Assembly (NCBI GenBank): GCA_051648365.1 | Contig: JBOFEZ010000066.1 | Location: 29,195-93,194 of the forward strand | Direction of reading: 5' to 3' | From: JAGNZR01 sp051648365 | Lineage (GTDB): Bacteria; Fusobacteriota; Fusobacteriia; Fusobacteriales; Fusobacteriaceae | DNA length: 64,000 nucleotides | Shown here: positions 18,948 through 27,249 of the stretch, one piece after another | Position numbering within the stretch: position 1 is the first letter of the stretch | Layout: every line of letters starts with the position of its first letter | The notes under the pieces: model-generated | What the model was told of the DNA's origin: nothing | Seen by the model: the letters and a program-made list of their open reading frames with translations, nothing else | Database searches by the model: none | Made by a program: the position numbers and the translations under genes

Positions 18948-19800
18948 TTTTTGCCTCCTCTACCTGAATTATATTTTTTTTATCTGAATTTAATTTCATG
19001 AAAATGACTATGGTAAGAGAAGTCACAATTATAAGGGCTCCTGAGATTACTGAAGCCAGTGGCCAGTTTCTTGTCACTGTAAGATGTTGAGCTATTAGGT
19101 TTCCTAACATAACCGATTTTGTTCCCCCTACTAATTTCGGTACAGCATAGGATCCTAAACTAGGGATAAATGTGAAAAGAACCGCAGTTACTATACCAGA
19201 TTTGATATTTGGAAGAAAAACTTTAAAGAAAGCTTGCCCATTCGTTGCTCCTAAATCTCTTGCCGCTTCCACAAGGGAAAAATCATACTTTTCTATAACT
19301 GCATAAAGTGGAAGTACAGCAAAAGGCAAGGAGGTGTAAACTGTTATTATTATTACTGCCCAGCTGTTATACAAAAACTGTACAGGAGCTACCCCAAACT
19401 TCCCCAGTATATTATTCAGGAATCCATTATTTCCCAAAAGAGCAATCCACGAATATATCCTTACTAAAAAATTTGTCCAAAATGGTATGATAACCAAAAA
19501 AAGCAACTCTTTTTTATACTTGGATCTAGCTATATAATATGCTGTAGGTATTCCTAAAATTACGGTTAGCACAGTTATCATAACTGAAAGATATATCGTT
19601 CTCCATAAAACTAGATAAAAAATAGGATCTGAAAAAACCTGAAAACTTTCTAAAGAAAACTGAAACTCAACACCTCCATAATTACCTTTTTTCAAAAATG
19701 AATAAACCATAACTATTATCATAGGAATTACAAAAAATATTGAAAGCCATAAAGTTATCGGTAAAGTATAAGATATACCTAGATTAATTTTTCTCTTCAT
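18934..19800 (-). CDS. potB: Spermidine/putrescine-type ABC transporter permease
   Basis: Second permease of the uptake system, 288 residues. It has six helices and the EAA loop EAARDLGATNGQAFFKVFLPNIKSGI near residue 180-205. N-terminal pattern LPITLWLSIFFVIPMIIVMVYSF is typical of PotB. It overlaps potA by 17 nt and potC by 14 nt, so the three are translationally coupled. Confidence 0.92.
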   Translation of the reverse strand: MKRKINLGISYTLPITLWLSIFFVIPMIIVMVYSFLKKGNYGGVEFQFSLESFQVFSDPIFYLVLWRTIYLSVMITVLTVILGIPTAYYIARSKYKKELLFLVIIPFWTNFLVRIYSWIALLGNNGFLNNILGKFGVAPVQFLYNSWAVIIITVYTSLPFAVLPLYAVIEKYDFSLVEAARDLGATNGQAFFKVFLPNIKSGIVTAVLFTFIPSLGSYAVPKLVGGTKSVMLGNLIAQHLTVTRNWPLASVISGALIIVTSLTIVIFMKLNSDKKNIIQVEEAKNGDE

Positions 19801-20917
19801 TCGACATCACCTGAACTAGGAATCCATCATCTGCATCCCAGGATATATATGCTTCTTCATTCCATTTTATAACTTCTGAATCTGAATCATCAAAATATAC
19901 AGCATGCTGTTTAAAAGCCTTGAAAAGTATATCTTTATCTCCATTTACCCATGTGAAATATTTACTTTGAAATCCTGAATATATAAGCTCATCTACCCAT
20001 ACTTTAACAGTGTTAAATCTCCAATTTGTTTCAGGAGATGTTTTAGTAACTTTTATTTTTTCAGGTCTTATAGAGACCATTACTTTATCTCCCAATTTAA
20101 CTTTTTTATCCTGTTCAATTATTATTTCACCAAGCTGAGGGGATTTTATTTTTGCATACTCTCCATCCATTATCTCTGTAACTACTCCTTCGAAGAAATT
20201 ATTTTCTCCTATAAAGTCAGCTACAAATGGATCTGCTGGAGCTTCGTAAACTTCTACAGGAGTTCCTACCTGAAGAACTTCTCCCTTATTCATAACTGCT
20301 ATTCTGTCAGAAATAGAAAGAGCTTCCTGCTGATCATGAGTTATAAATATAAAAGTTATACCTACTTCTTCGTGAATTGTATCCAATTCTATAAGGAGAT
20401 TTTGTCTCAGTTTAGCATCTAGAGCTGAAAGAGGCTCATCCAAAAGTAAAACTTCAGGTTTATTTATAAGCGCTCTCGCTATGGATACTCTCTGTTGCTG
20501 TCCTCCTGAAAGTTGATTTGGTTTCTTGAATATGTGCTCTTCAAGCCCTACCATTTTTATAAATTTCTTCACTTCTACATCTATCTCATTATCTTTCATT
20601 TTTTTTAATCTCAAAGAAAAAGCCACATTTTCATAGACTGTGAGATGTGGAAACAGAGCATATTTTTGAAATATGGTATTTACATTTCTCTTATTCGGAG
20701 GAAGTTTTGTCAGATCTGTATCTCCTAGATAAATAGCTCCTTTATCAGGATCTATAAATCCTGCCAACATTCTTAATAATGTTGTTTTACCACAACCTGA
20801 AGGTCCTAAAATCGAGAAAAACTCTCCTGATTTTATCTCCAGATTAACATTTTTTAAAATTTGAACACCATCAAAATACTTATCAATATTTTGAATTTTG
20901 ATATCTTTTTTGGACAT
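19784..20917 (-). CDS. potA: Spermidine/putrescine import ATP-binding protein
   Basis: ATPase of 377 residues. Walker A GPSGCGKTT is near residue 38, the signature LSGGQQQRVSIARAL near 137, Walker B EVLLLDEPLSALD near 156 and the switch His in FIFITHD near 190. A C-terminal TOBE domain (about 245-370) with VSIRPEKI fits the PotA/CysA regulatory fold. It drives polyamine uptake by family; a spermidine versus putrescine preference cannot be read here, because that lies in PotD. Confidence 0.93.
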   Translation of the reverse strand: MSKKDIKIQNIDKYFDGVQILKNVNLEIKSGEFFSILGPSGCGKTTLLRMLAGFIDPDKGAIYLGDTDLTKLPPNKRNVNTIFQKYALFPHLTVYENVAFSLRLKKMKDNEIDVEVKKFIKMVGLEEHIFKKPNQLSGGQQQRVSIARALINKPEVLLLDEPLSALDAKLRQNLLIELDTIHEEVGITFIFITHDQQEALSISDRIAVMNKGEVLQVGTPVEVYEAPADPFVADFIGENNFFEGVVTEIMDGEYAKIKSPQLGEIIIEQDKKVKLGDKVMVSIRPEKIKVTKTSPETNWRFNTVKVWVDELIYSGFQSKYFTWVNGDKDILFKAFKQHAVYFDDSDSEVIKWNEEAYISWDADDGFLVQVMSNEEKN

Positions 20918-20946
20918 CTAATTTTACCTCCATCTATAATTTGATT

Positions 20947-22224
20947 TTACCTTCTTCTCAATATATTCAGATAAGCTGGAAGAACCCCTTCATAATAAAC
21001 AGATTTTTCATAAGAAGTTACCCTGGTTAAAAGAAGTACACTATACAGCCTTAAGAACATTGCTATTATTATAAGACACTGAAGTCCATGATAGCGGTCT
21101 CCCATTATAAAAAAATATTTATCTTTAAGAAAATTCCCTATAACTCCTCCTACAAGTCCCCCAAGGAGCCCGAAAATTCCTATAGTTACAAAATATGAAG
21201 CTACGTATGAATCTATAGGATCTTCTACTACTTCAAGTAGAAGATTGAACATACATAAATTAAGAGCTCCCCAGGCTATCGAAGTTCCCAGGGCATCCAT
21301 CAAAAGAAGGCTCCTATAATTGTCGCGCCCCATAAAAACATAAAGCATTATGACATAGGTGGATATCACAATTCCTCTGGATACTACCTTTTTATTTCCG
21401 TATTTATCTGCTAATTTTCCCAATATAGGAAAAGTTAAAATTGACGCAATACCTGTTATTGCAGCCACAAATCCGAGGTAACTGTAAGGAACATTTAATA
21501 CAGCTATTGAGTAATAGGAAAAATATGGTTTTACTAGCTCTATACTAAAATTCCAAAAACCTGAAAATATAAGAAAATTTCTAAAATTTTCATTTTTTAA
21601 AGGAAATGTAATTTTTATTCGCCCTACTTCTTCTCCAACATTAGGTATCTCTTGTAGAGAGAAAAAAAATACACTTATAAGGGAACTTCCAGCTATTATT
21701 AATGTAATTGCAAGAATACCATACTGTTCATTTGTAAGATTTAGCATTTTTCCAGCTGTATATGAAAATCCGATTGTAGAAATAGAAAGAAAAACGAATC
21801 TTTTCGCAAAGAAAGATCCTCTCTCCTGTTTTTCTATTACATCCCTCATGGTTGCTGTCCATATTCCTAAAGTAAAAGAATTAAATATTGAATATATAAC
21901 TATAGCTCCTACTAATATAAAAGGTTTTTCTATTCTAAATAAAACTGCTAGTGGCAGAAAAAGAAAGGGAACTCTACCCAAGAGACTGCTCATTAGGAGT
22001 GAGTTTTTTCTCGTTTTAAAAATTTTATAAAAATTTCCCACAAAAATCTGCAACAACTGAGTTGCCACAGGAAGCGATGCCATAAAAGAAAGCCAAAAAG
22101 GAGAACATTTGAAATATATTGCAAGAGCTGTCAATGAAAAAGACTGTATTCCCAAAGTAAGTATATTGGAGAACACTCCCTCTGCTATTATAAAATTTTT
22201 ATTTTTCGAATTTTTTCCCCCCAT
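20947..22224 (-). CDS. Major facilitator superfamily transporter
   Basis: 425-residue membrane protein with about 12 hydrophobic segments. An A-motif-like GKLADKYGNKKVV sits in the loop after helix 8 (about residue 265-277). Similar MFS proteins of unknown substrate occur in Fusobacteria and Clostridia. It ends 29 bp before potA in the same direction and may be co-transcribed with potABC. Substrate unknown. Confidence 0.75.
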   Translation of the reverse strand: MGGKNSKNKNFIIAEGVFSNILTLGIQSFSLTALAIYFKCSPFWLSFMASLPVATQLLQIFVGNFYKIFKTRKNSLLMSSLLGRVPFLFLPLAVLFRIEKPFILVGAIVIYSIFNSFTLGIWTATMRDVIEKQERGSFFAKRFVFLSISTIGFSYTAGKMLNLTNEQYGILAITLIIAGSSLISVFFFSLQEIPNVGEEVGRIKITFPLKNENFRNFLIFSGFWNFSIELVKPYFSYYSIAVLNVPYSYLGFVAAITGIASILTFPILGKLADKYGNKKVVSRGIVISTYVIMLYVFMGRDNYRSLLLMDALGTSIAWGALNLCMFNLLLEVVEDPIDSYVASYFVTIGIFGLLGGLVGGVIGNFLKDKYFFIMGDRYHGLQCLIIIAMFLRLYSVLLLTRVTSYEKSVYYEGVLPAYLNILRRR

Positions 22225-22306
22225 GGTCTCTCCTCAAAAATTTTATTTAGTTCTATATAATTTTATCACATTTTACACCTTTTTTTCTATATTTAAATTT
22301 ATTTTT

Positions 22307-22331
22307 CTAAAAAAAATGAGATTTTTTTTAG
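22307..22331. promoter_or_regulatory. Perfect 25-nt dyad upstream of the phosphate transporter -10
   Basis: CTAAAAAAAA-TGAGA-TTTTTTTTAG is a perfect inverted repeat with 10-nt arms. It ends 9 nt before a TATAAT (22341-22346) and so occupies the -35 region of the probable promoter of the gene at 22393; no normal -35 box is seen. It could be an operator or activator site. A-tract arms also favour bent DNA. It lies outside both flanking genes. Confidence 0.45.
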
Positions 22332-22340
22332 TTTTTCCTG

Positions 22341-22346
22341 TATAAT
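22341..22346 (+). promoter_or_regulatory. -10 box of the Na/phosphate cotransporter gene
   Basis: TATAAT about 47 nt before the ATG at 22393, without a convincing -35 element. It is the only good -10 between the divergent MFS and transporter genes on this strand. Confidence 0.4.
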
Positions 22347-22392
22347 TATACGTGAAACATATTTTTTTACCATGAAAATTTAGGAGGTTTTT

Positions 22393-24039
22393 ATGTATTT
22401 TGATATCTTTTTCAAAGTTATCGGAGGATTGGGGCTATTTCTATACGGAATGAACCACATGTCTAGTGGAATGCAAAAGATAGCTGGAGAAAAATTAAAG
22501 AAAATTTTAGCCATGCTCACAGGTAACCGTTTTGCGGCTATATTTGTAGGTATATTTGTTACAGCTCTTGTTCAGTCATCTTCAGTGAGTACTGTTATGA
22601 CAATCGGATTTGTAAATGCGTCACTTTTAACTCTAAAACAAGCTTTAGGAGTAATTCTTGGAGCTAATATCGGTACAACTATTACAGGGTGGATTTTAGT
22701 TCTTAAAATCGGTAAATACGGACTACCTATGGCTGGTATTGCAGCTATTGTTTATATGTTCGCTTCTAATGAAAAAACAAAGGTTAAAGCCCTTACTTTT
22801 ATGGGATTAGGACTTATCTTTTTAGGTCTTGAAGTTATGAGTGATGGACTTAAACCTGTTAGATCTATGCCTGAATTTATAGCCGCTTTCCACTCTTTTG
22901 ATGCTGCTCCTAATGGAATTATCCAGTTCTCAGGAGTTATCAAAGCAGCTATTGTTGGCGCTCTTATGACCATGATAGTTCAATCTTCATCTGCAACTTT
23001 GGGAATAACTATTACCCTTGCAGTTCAAGGACTTCTTAACTATGAAACTGCAGTTGCTCTTGTACTTGGAGAAAATGTGGGAACTACAGTTACGGCTATT
23101 CTTGCATCTCTTAAAGCTAGTGTTAATGCAAAAAGAACAGCTTATGCTCATAGTTTGGTTAACGTTCTGGGAGTTTGTTGGGTTCTTCCTATATTTCCAC
23201 TATATTTGATACTTTTAAGCAAAATTTCAAATCCAGTAGAAAATGTTACTAAGTCCATAGCTATTGCTCACACTATGTTTAATATTGTCAATGTTATTTT
23301 ATTTATCCCTTTTATCGGATTCCTTGATAAGCTTCTGATGAGAATTGTAAAAGATGATGCTGTTCCTGCTGCCAAGAATAAAGTCACTCATTTGGATCCT
23401 ATGATGTCTGATATTCCAAGTGTTGTTATAGGACAAACTAAAACCGAGATACTTTCTATGGGTTCTCATATTTCTGAAATATTTGGTAAGATGAATGAAA
23501 TCTATAAGGATAGAGAAAAACTTGACTCGAATGTTGATTTTATCAGTAAAATTGAAGACAAACTTGACCTTTATGAAAAAGAAATTAACGATGCCAATTT
23601 CATAATTATGCATAAGCGTTTGAATGAAAATGAAGTTGAAGAAACTAGACATAACCTTATTATCTGTAATGAGTATGAGACAATAAGTGACTATATCTTA
23701 AGAATTGCTAAATCATCAAGCAGACTTATCAGTAACGATATTTATCTTGATGATATGAGAAAATCCACAATAATCAAACTTCATAATAGTATTGAAGAAA
23801 TTTTCCAAGATGTAAATAAAGCCTATGAGACCGATGATAAAGATTTATTTATTGCAGCTCTTAAAAAATGTAACAACATTAAAGGTGAGTACAAAAAAGC
23901 AAGATTTGCTCATCTTTCAAATATTGGTGAAAATGCTGATGCAAACTTAAGTACAGGTTATATGGACATGTTAAATAACTACAGAAGAATCAAAGAACAT
24001 CTGTATGCAATTATTGAGACTTTTATAAAAATAGTTTAA
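22393..24039 (+). CDS. Na/phosphate cotransporter family protein with PhoU-like tail
   Basis: 548 residues. The membrane part (about 1-310) contains the two internal repeats of the Na/Pi family, each with a QSSS signature (VQSSSVSTVMTIGFVNA near residue 60 and VQSSSATLGITI near 197) and a paired GANIGTT / GENVGTT element. The C-terminal cytoplasmic part (about 345-540) is a helical PhoU-like domain, as in bacterial NptA/YjbB proteins. It probably moves phosphate with sodium. The ATG has a TAGGAGG site. SIMPL protein gene follows 26 bp later. Confidence 0.9.
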   Translation: MYFDIFFKVIGGLGLFLYGMNHMSSGMQKIAGEKLKKILAMLTGNRFAAIFVGIFVTALVQSSSVSTVMTIGFVNASLLTLKQALGVILGANIGTTITGWILVLKIGKYGLPMAGIAAIVYMFASNEKTKVKALTFMGLGLIFLGLEVMSDGLKPVRSMPEFIAAFHSFDAAPNGIIQFSGVIKAAIVGALMTMIVQSSSATLGITITLAVQGLLNYETAVALVLGENVGTTVTAILASLKASVNAKRTAYAHSLVNVLGVCWVLPIFPLYLILLSKISNPVENVTKSIAIAHTMFNIVNVILFIPFIGFLDKLLMRIVKDDAVPAAKNKVTHLDPMMSDIPSVVIGQTKTEILSMGSHISEIFGKMNEIYKDREKLDSNVDFISKIEDKLDLYEKEINDANFIIMHKRLNENEVEETRHNLIICNEYETISDYILRIAKSSSRLISNDIYLDDMRKSTIIKLHNSIEEIFQDVNKAYETDDKDLFIAALKKCNNIKGEYKKARFAHLSNIGENADANLSTGYMDMLNNYRRIKEHLYAIIETFIKIV

Positions 24040-24065
24040 GATTCTTAAAAATATTAGGAGGTTCT

Positions 24066-24752
24066 ATGAAAAAACTTATTATTTTTATGTCTATACTCTT
24101 TTCCCTTACTCTTTTTTCTCAGGAAATTTTTCCTACAGTAGCATTACAGGGGAAGGGTAATATCAAGCTAGAACCTGATAGAGCTGAAATCCTCTTTCAA
24201 GTTATTACAAATGGAAAAGAGCTTCCAGCAATAAGCGATGAGAATAGAATTATTATGGACAGAGTAAAGAAAACTATTGATTCTCTGAAAATAAAAAAAG
24301 AAAATATTAAGACTACAGAATACTCAATTAATAAAGTTCCACAATTTAATAATGGAAATAATATCCCAACTTATACTTATGAGATACGAAACGGTTTTTT
24401 AGTTACAGTTGAAGACATGAGTCAAGTGGCAAAATTCATTGCAGAATTTGAAAAAGCTGGAGTTAACAGTGTTAACAACATCCTTTTCTACTCAAGTAAA
24501 GAGGAAGATAGTCAAAACAAAGCAATGATACTAGCTTATAAAGACGCTTACTCCAAGGCATTAAATCTAGCAAAGGAAGCTGGTTATAATTCTGTTTCAT
24601 CTAAAGAATTGAACTACGATTATTTCCCAATCAGAAGAAATGCTCCTTATAGCATGGATGCTGTAGCTATGAAAGGAAGTATGGAAATCTATACTCCTCA
24701 ATCACTTGATTTTACTGTGATTGTAAGAGCTGTATTCAATATGGAAAAATAA
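24066..24752 (+). CDS. SIMPL (DUF541) domain protein, secreted
   Basis: 228 residues with an N-terminal signal peptide (KKLIIFMSILFSLTLFS, cleaved near residue 18-20) and a DUF541/SIMPL domain: VALQGKGNIKLEPDRAEILFQV at the start, TTEYSINKVPQF, and a C-terminal VIVRAVFNME. The family (E. coli YggE, Brucella BP26) is periplasmic or outer-membrane linked and forms rings; its role is unclear, with reports on oxidative stress. AGGAGG precedes the ATG. It probably shares a transcript with the phosphate transporter and ends in a strong terminator. Confidence 0.85.
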   Translation: MKKLIIFMSILFSLTLFSQEIFPTVALQGKGNIKLEPDRAEILFQVITNGKELPAISDENRIIMDRVKKTIDSLKIKKENIKTTEYSINKVPQFNNGNNIPTYTYEIRNGFLVTVEDMSQVAKFIAEFEKAGVNSVNNILFYSSKEEDSQNKAMILAYKDAYSKALNLAKEAGYNSVSSKELNYDYFPIRRNAPYSMDAVAMKGSMEIYTPQSLDFTVIVRAVFNMEK

Positions 24753-24758
24753 AATCAT

Positions 24759-24800
24759 AAAAAAATGAGGAGATTCCAAATGGAATCTCCTCATTTTTTT
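24759..24800. terminator. Bidirectional terminator
   Basis: A perfect 20-bp stem: left arm 24759-24778 (seven A then TGAGGAGATTCCA), loop AA, right arm 24781-24800 ending in seven T. It serves both the SIMPL gene (plus) and the ThiF-family gene (minus), which converge here. Confidence 0.93.
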
Positions 24801-24812
24801 ATTCAGCAAACT

Positions 24813-25520
24813 TTATCTAATATTACATATATCTTTTACTACTTCACTCGCAATTATTAATCCTGCTACTGATGGTACAAAAGATGCACTTCCAACATTC
24901 ACTTTTTTTTCTCTGTTTTCATCCTTATTCTCTGGTTTCTTTGGCACCTCTTTGGAAAAAATTACTTTCACTTTAGTTATTCTTCTATCCTTTAGTTCTT
25001 TTCTCATAACTCTTGCCAGTGGACAAACAGATGTCTTAGATATATCTGCTACCTCTATCATTGTAGGATTTAATTTATTTCCTGTGCCCATCGATGATAT
25101 AATAGGAAAACCATGTTTTTTACATAGCTCAATAATTTTCAATTTATGAGTAACCAGATCGATAGCATCTACCACATAGTTATATTTTTTCTCTTCATCG
25201 AAAAAAAGATGTGCAGTTTCCTCTGTAAACTTCTCCTGAAAAGCATTTATTTTAACCTCTGGATTTATAGCATGAGCTCTTTCTTTTATAAGCTCGGCTT
25301 TATATTTTCCCACACTACTCTGAACAGCTATTATCTGCCTGTTAAGATTAGTGATATCCACAGTATCAAAATCTACCACAGTAAGTTCTCCCACTCCAGC
25401 ACGAACAAGAGCCTCTACCGTGAATCCTCCTACTCCTCCTAATCCGAAAATTAAAACATGGGAATTTTTTAGTTTTTCTAAATTTTCATCCCCTATTAAA
25501 AGACCTAATCTCTGAAACAT
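24813..25520 (-). CDS. tcdA: ThiF/E1-family protein, tRNA t6A dehydratase-like (TcdA)
   Basis: 235 residues with the adenylating Rossmann fold GLGGVGGFTVEALVRAGVG at about 29-47, the ATP-binding VDFDTVDITNLNRQI at 52-66 and the DAIDLVTHKLKIIELC region near 117. E. coli TcdA/CsdL (YgdL) cyclises N6-threonylcarbamoyl-adenosine at tRNA position 37 using ATP; length and motifs fit this subgroup better than ThiF or MoeB. The Cys in the SVCPLARVMRKELK segment near residue 165 fits the family. ATG 25520 is preferred to the adjacent upstream TTG. About 14 bp after rseP. Confidence 0.8.
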   Translation of the reverse strand: MFQRLGLLIGDENLEKLKNSHVLIFGLGGVGGFTVEALVRAGVGELTVVDFDTVDITNLNRQIIAVQSSVGKYKAELIKERAHAINPEVKINAFQEKFTEETAHLFFDEEKKYNYVVDAIDLVTHKLKIIELCKKHGFPIISSMGTGNKLNPTMIEVADISKTSVCPLARVMRKELKDRRITKVKVIFSKEVPKKPENKDENREKKVNVGSASFVPSVAGLIIASEVVKDICNIR

Positions 25521-25533
25521 CAACTCCTATCAC

Positions 25534-26565
25534 CTACCTCTTAACCATGTTGAAGATATCATTTCCAGTTATATAGACAATAAATCCGATAAGTATTACC
25601 ATCCCTGCCATATGAACTTTCTCTTCCAATTTTTTATCTACTTTTATACCTACGAGTTCTAAAAGCACAAATATAATTCTTCCCCCATCTAAGGCTGGGA
25701 AAGGAAGAAGGTTGAATATCCCTACATTTACAGAGAGCATCACCGTAAGCCAAAGAAGAACTGTGAATCCTCCACGACTTGCATCTCCAACTACTTTAAT
25801 TATTCCTAGAGGACCACTTATCTCCTCTTTTTTGACTTTACCAGAAAACAACTGTTTAAAACCGCCAAAAGTCTGTCCAAATATTTTCCCGAAAACTTTC
25901 CCCGAATCTGGAAATATTTCTTTAAAACTATATTTTTCAACTTTTATCTCTGGCATTATCCCTAAATAATATCTTTTTCCTTCCTCGTCGTAAGTAAGTT
26001 CTGCCTGAACATTTTTTTGTTCTCCATCTCTTTCTAGAAGAATAGCCACTGTGCTTTCTTGAGTTTCTTCATTGAATATTTTTAAAACTTCACTTATATC
26101 CTGCCATTTTTCTATTTTTTTATCATTTATAGACAATATCATATCGTTCTTCTGTAAAACTTTTTCAGCTCGAACATTTTTTACAATATCTCCTACAAGA
26201 GGTTTTTCATTCTGAATCCCCTTTCCATTAAAAGCAAGTATAGAAAATATAATCATGTAGGCAAGTATAAAATTCATAAATACTCCTGCAAAAAGTACTA
26301 CAAATCTCTGATATGCAGGCTTACTATTAAACCCATCCTCTTCCTTACTATCTATCTCCATTCCAGCTATATTTACAAAACCACCCATAGGTATAGCTCT
26401 GAAGGAATATCTTGTATCATCTCCTTGGTAAGAATATACGTCTGGTCCCATACCTATTGCAAATTCAGTTACAGGCATTCCAAAAAATTTTGCAGCTAGA
26501 AAGTGACCCAGTTCATGCACTAAAATTATAACTCCCAGTACCAGGAGTGCTACTAAAACTTCCAC
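25534..26565 (-). CDS. rseP: Site-2 intramembrane metalloprotease RseP
   Basis: Cuts membrane-spanning segments of anti-sigma factors and signal peptide remnants. 343 residues. The zinc motif HELGH is at residues 17-21 in the first helix. One PDZ-like domain occupies about 120-200, and the third metal ligand is in LPFPALDGGR near residue 288. It has a single PDZ, as in Firmicutes, rather than the double PDZ of E. coli RseP. The start is GTG, 8 nt after TAGGAGG. No anti-sigma partner gene is seen nearby. The dxr-tmk-rseP context is envelope-related. Confidence 0.93.
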   Translation of the reverse strand: MEVLVALLVLGVIILVHELGHFLAAKFFGMPVTEFAIGMGPDVYSYQGDDTRYSFRAIPMGGFVNIAGMEIDSKEEDGFNSKPAYQRFVVLFAGVFMNFILAYMIIFSILAFNGKGIQNEKPLVGDIVKNVRAEKVLQKNDMILSINDKKIEKWQDISEVLKIFNEETQESTVAILLERDGEQKNVQAELTYDEEGKRYYLGIMPEIKVEKYSFKEIFPDSGKVFGKIFGQTFGGFKQLFSGKVKKEEISGPLGIIKVVGDASRGGFTVLLWLTVMLSVNVGIFNLLPFPALDGGRIIFVLLELVGIKVDKKLEEKVHMAGMVILIGFIVYITGNDIFNMVKR

Positions 26566-26577
26566 TCTTTTTTCCTC

Positions 26578-27249
26578 CTAAATTATGTTTTTAACTTTAT
26601 CCATTATCTCTGAAGATATCTCTTCAATGGTTTTTATTCTTTCTCCATCTACACACATAATCTCATGCCACCCCTGAAGTTTTGAAACTTCACAAGCTGT
26701 CGTATGGGATTTTTTAAGATATTCAGCATCAGATTCATGTATATCTTTTGTTTCTTCGCCTGTAATCTTATTTTTTCTTTGAGCCATAAGTTTTAGAGCA
26801 AACTCTGTCGGCATATTTAAAAATATTACCAAATCAGGTTTCGGTATTCCTATTTTGTTGTATTCTAAATCCTCTAACCATTGAAGATATTGTATTTTTT
26901 CTTCAGATTCATCTATCTTTGAAGCCTGGTGAACCATATTGGATGTGGTATATCTATCCGTGATTATTATTCCACCACTTTCATAAAACTCTCCCCATGA
27001 AGTTTTGTATGAAGCATACCTGTCTATGGCATACATGGTAGATATTGGATATGGGTTTATTTTTCCAGGTTCTTTCCCAAACTCTCCCGCCAAATACATT
27101 TTTACAGGCTCACAAGCTGGACTGCTGTAGTTAGGAAAAGAGATTTTTTTAACTTCTACACCAGTTTCTTTTATTTTCTCATACAAAATCTCACTTTGAG
27201 TCTGTTTTCCACTGGAATCTGTTCCTTCTATAACTATTATTTTTCCCAT
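26578..27249 (-). CDS. tmk: Thymidylate kinase (dTMP kinase)
   Basis: Phosphorylates dTMP to dTDP. 223 residues. P-loop IEGTDSSGKQT (residues 7-17), the DRYTTSNMVHQA base/LID region near residue 97 and PDLVIFLNMPTEFALKLMAQR near 140. The P-loop differs from the common FEGxDGxGKST form, placing it in a variant of the family seen in Clostridia and Fusobacteria. It could also accept other deoxynucleoside monophosphates. The ATG overlaps the end of dxr by 13 nt. Confidence 0.85.
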   Translation of the reverse strand: MGKIIVIEGTDSSGKQTQSEILYEKIKETGVEVKKISFPNYSSPACEPVKMYLAGEFGKEPGKINPYPISTMYAIDRYASYKTSWGEFYESGGIIITDRYTTSNMVHQASKIDESEEKIQYLQWLEDLEYNKIGIPKPDLVIFLNMPTEFALKLMAQRKNKITGEETKDIHESDAEYLKKSHTTACEVSKLQGWHEIMCVDGERIKTIEEISSEIMDKVKNII

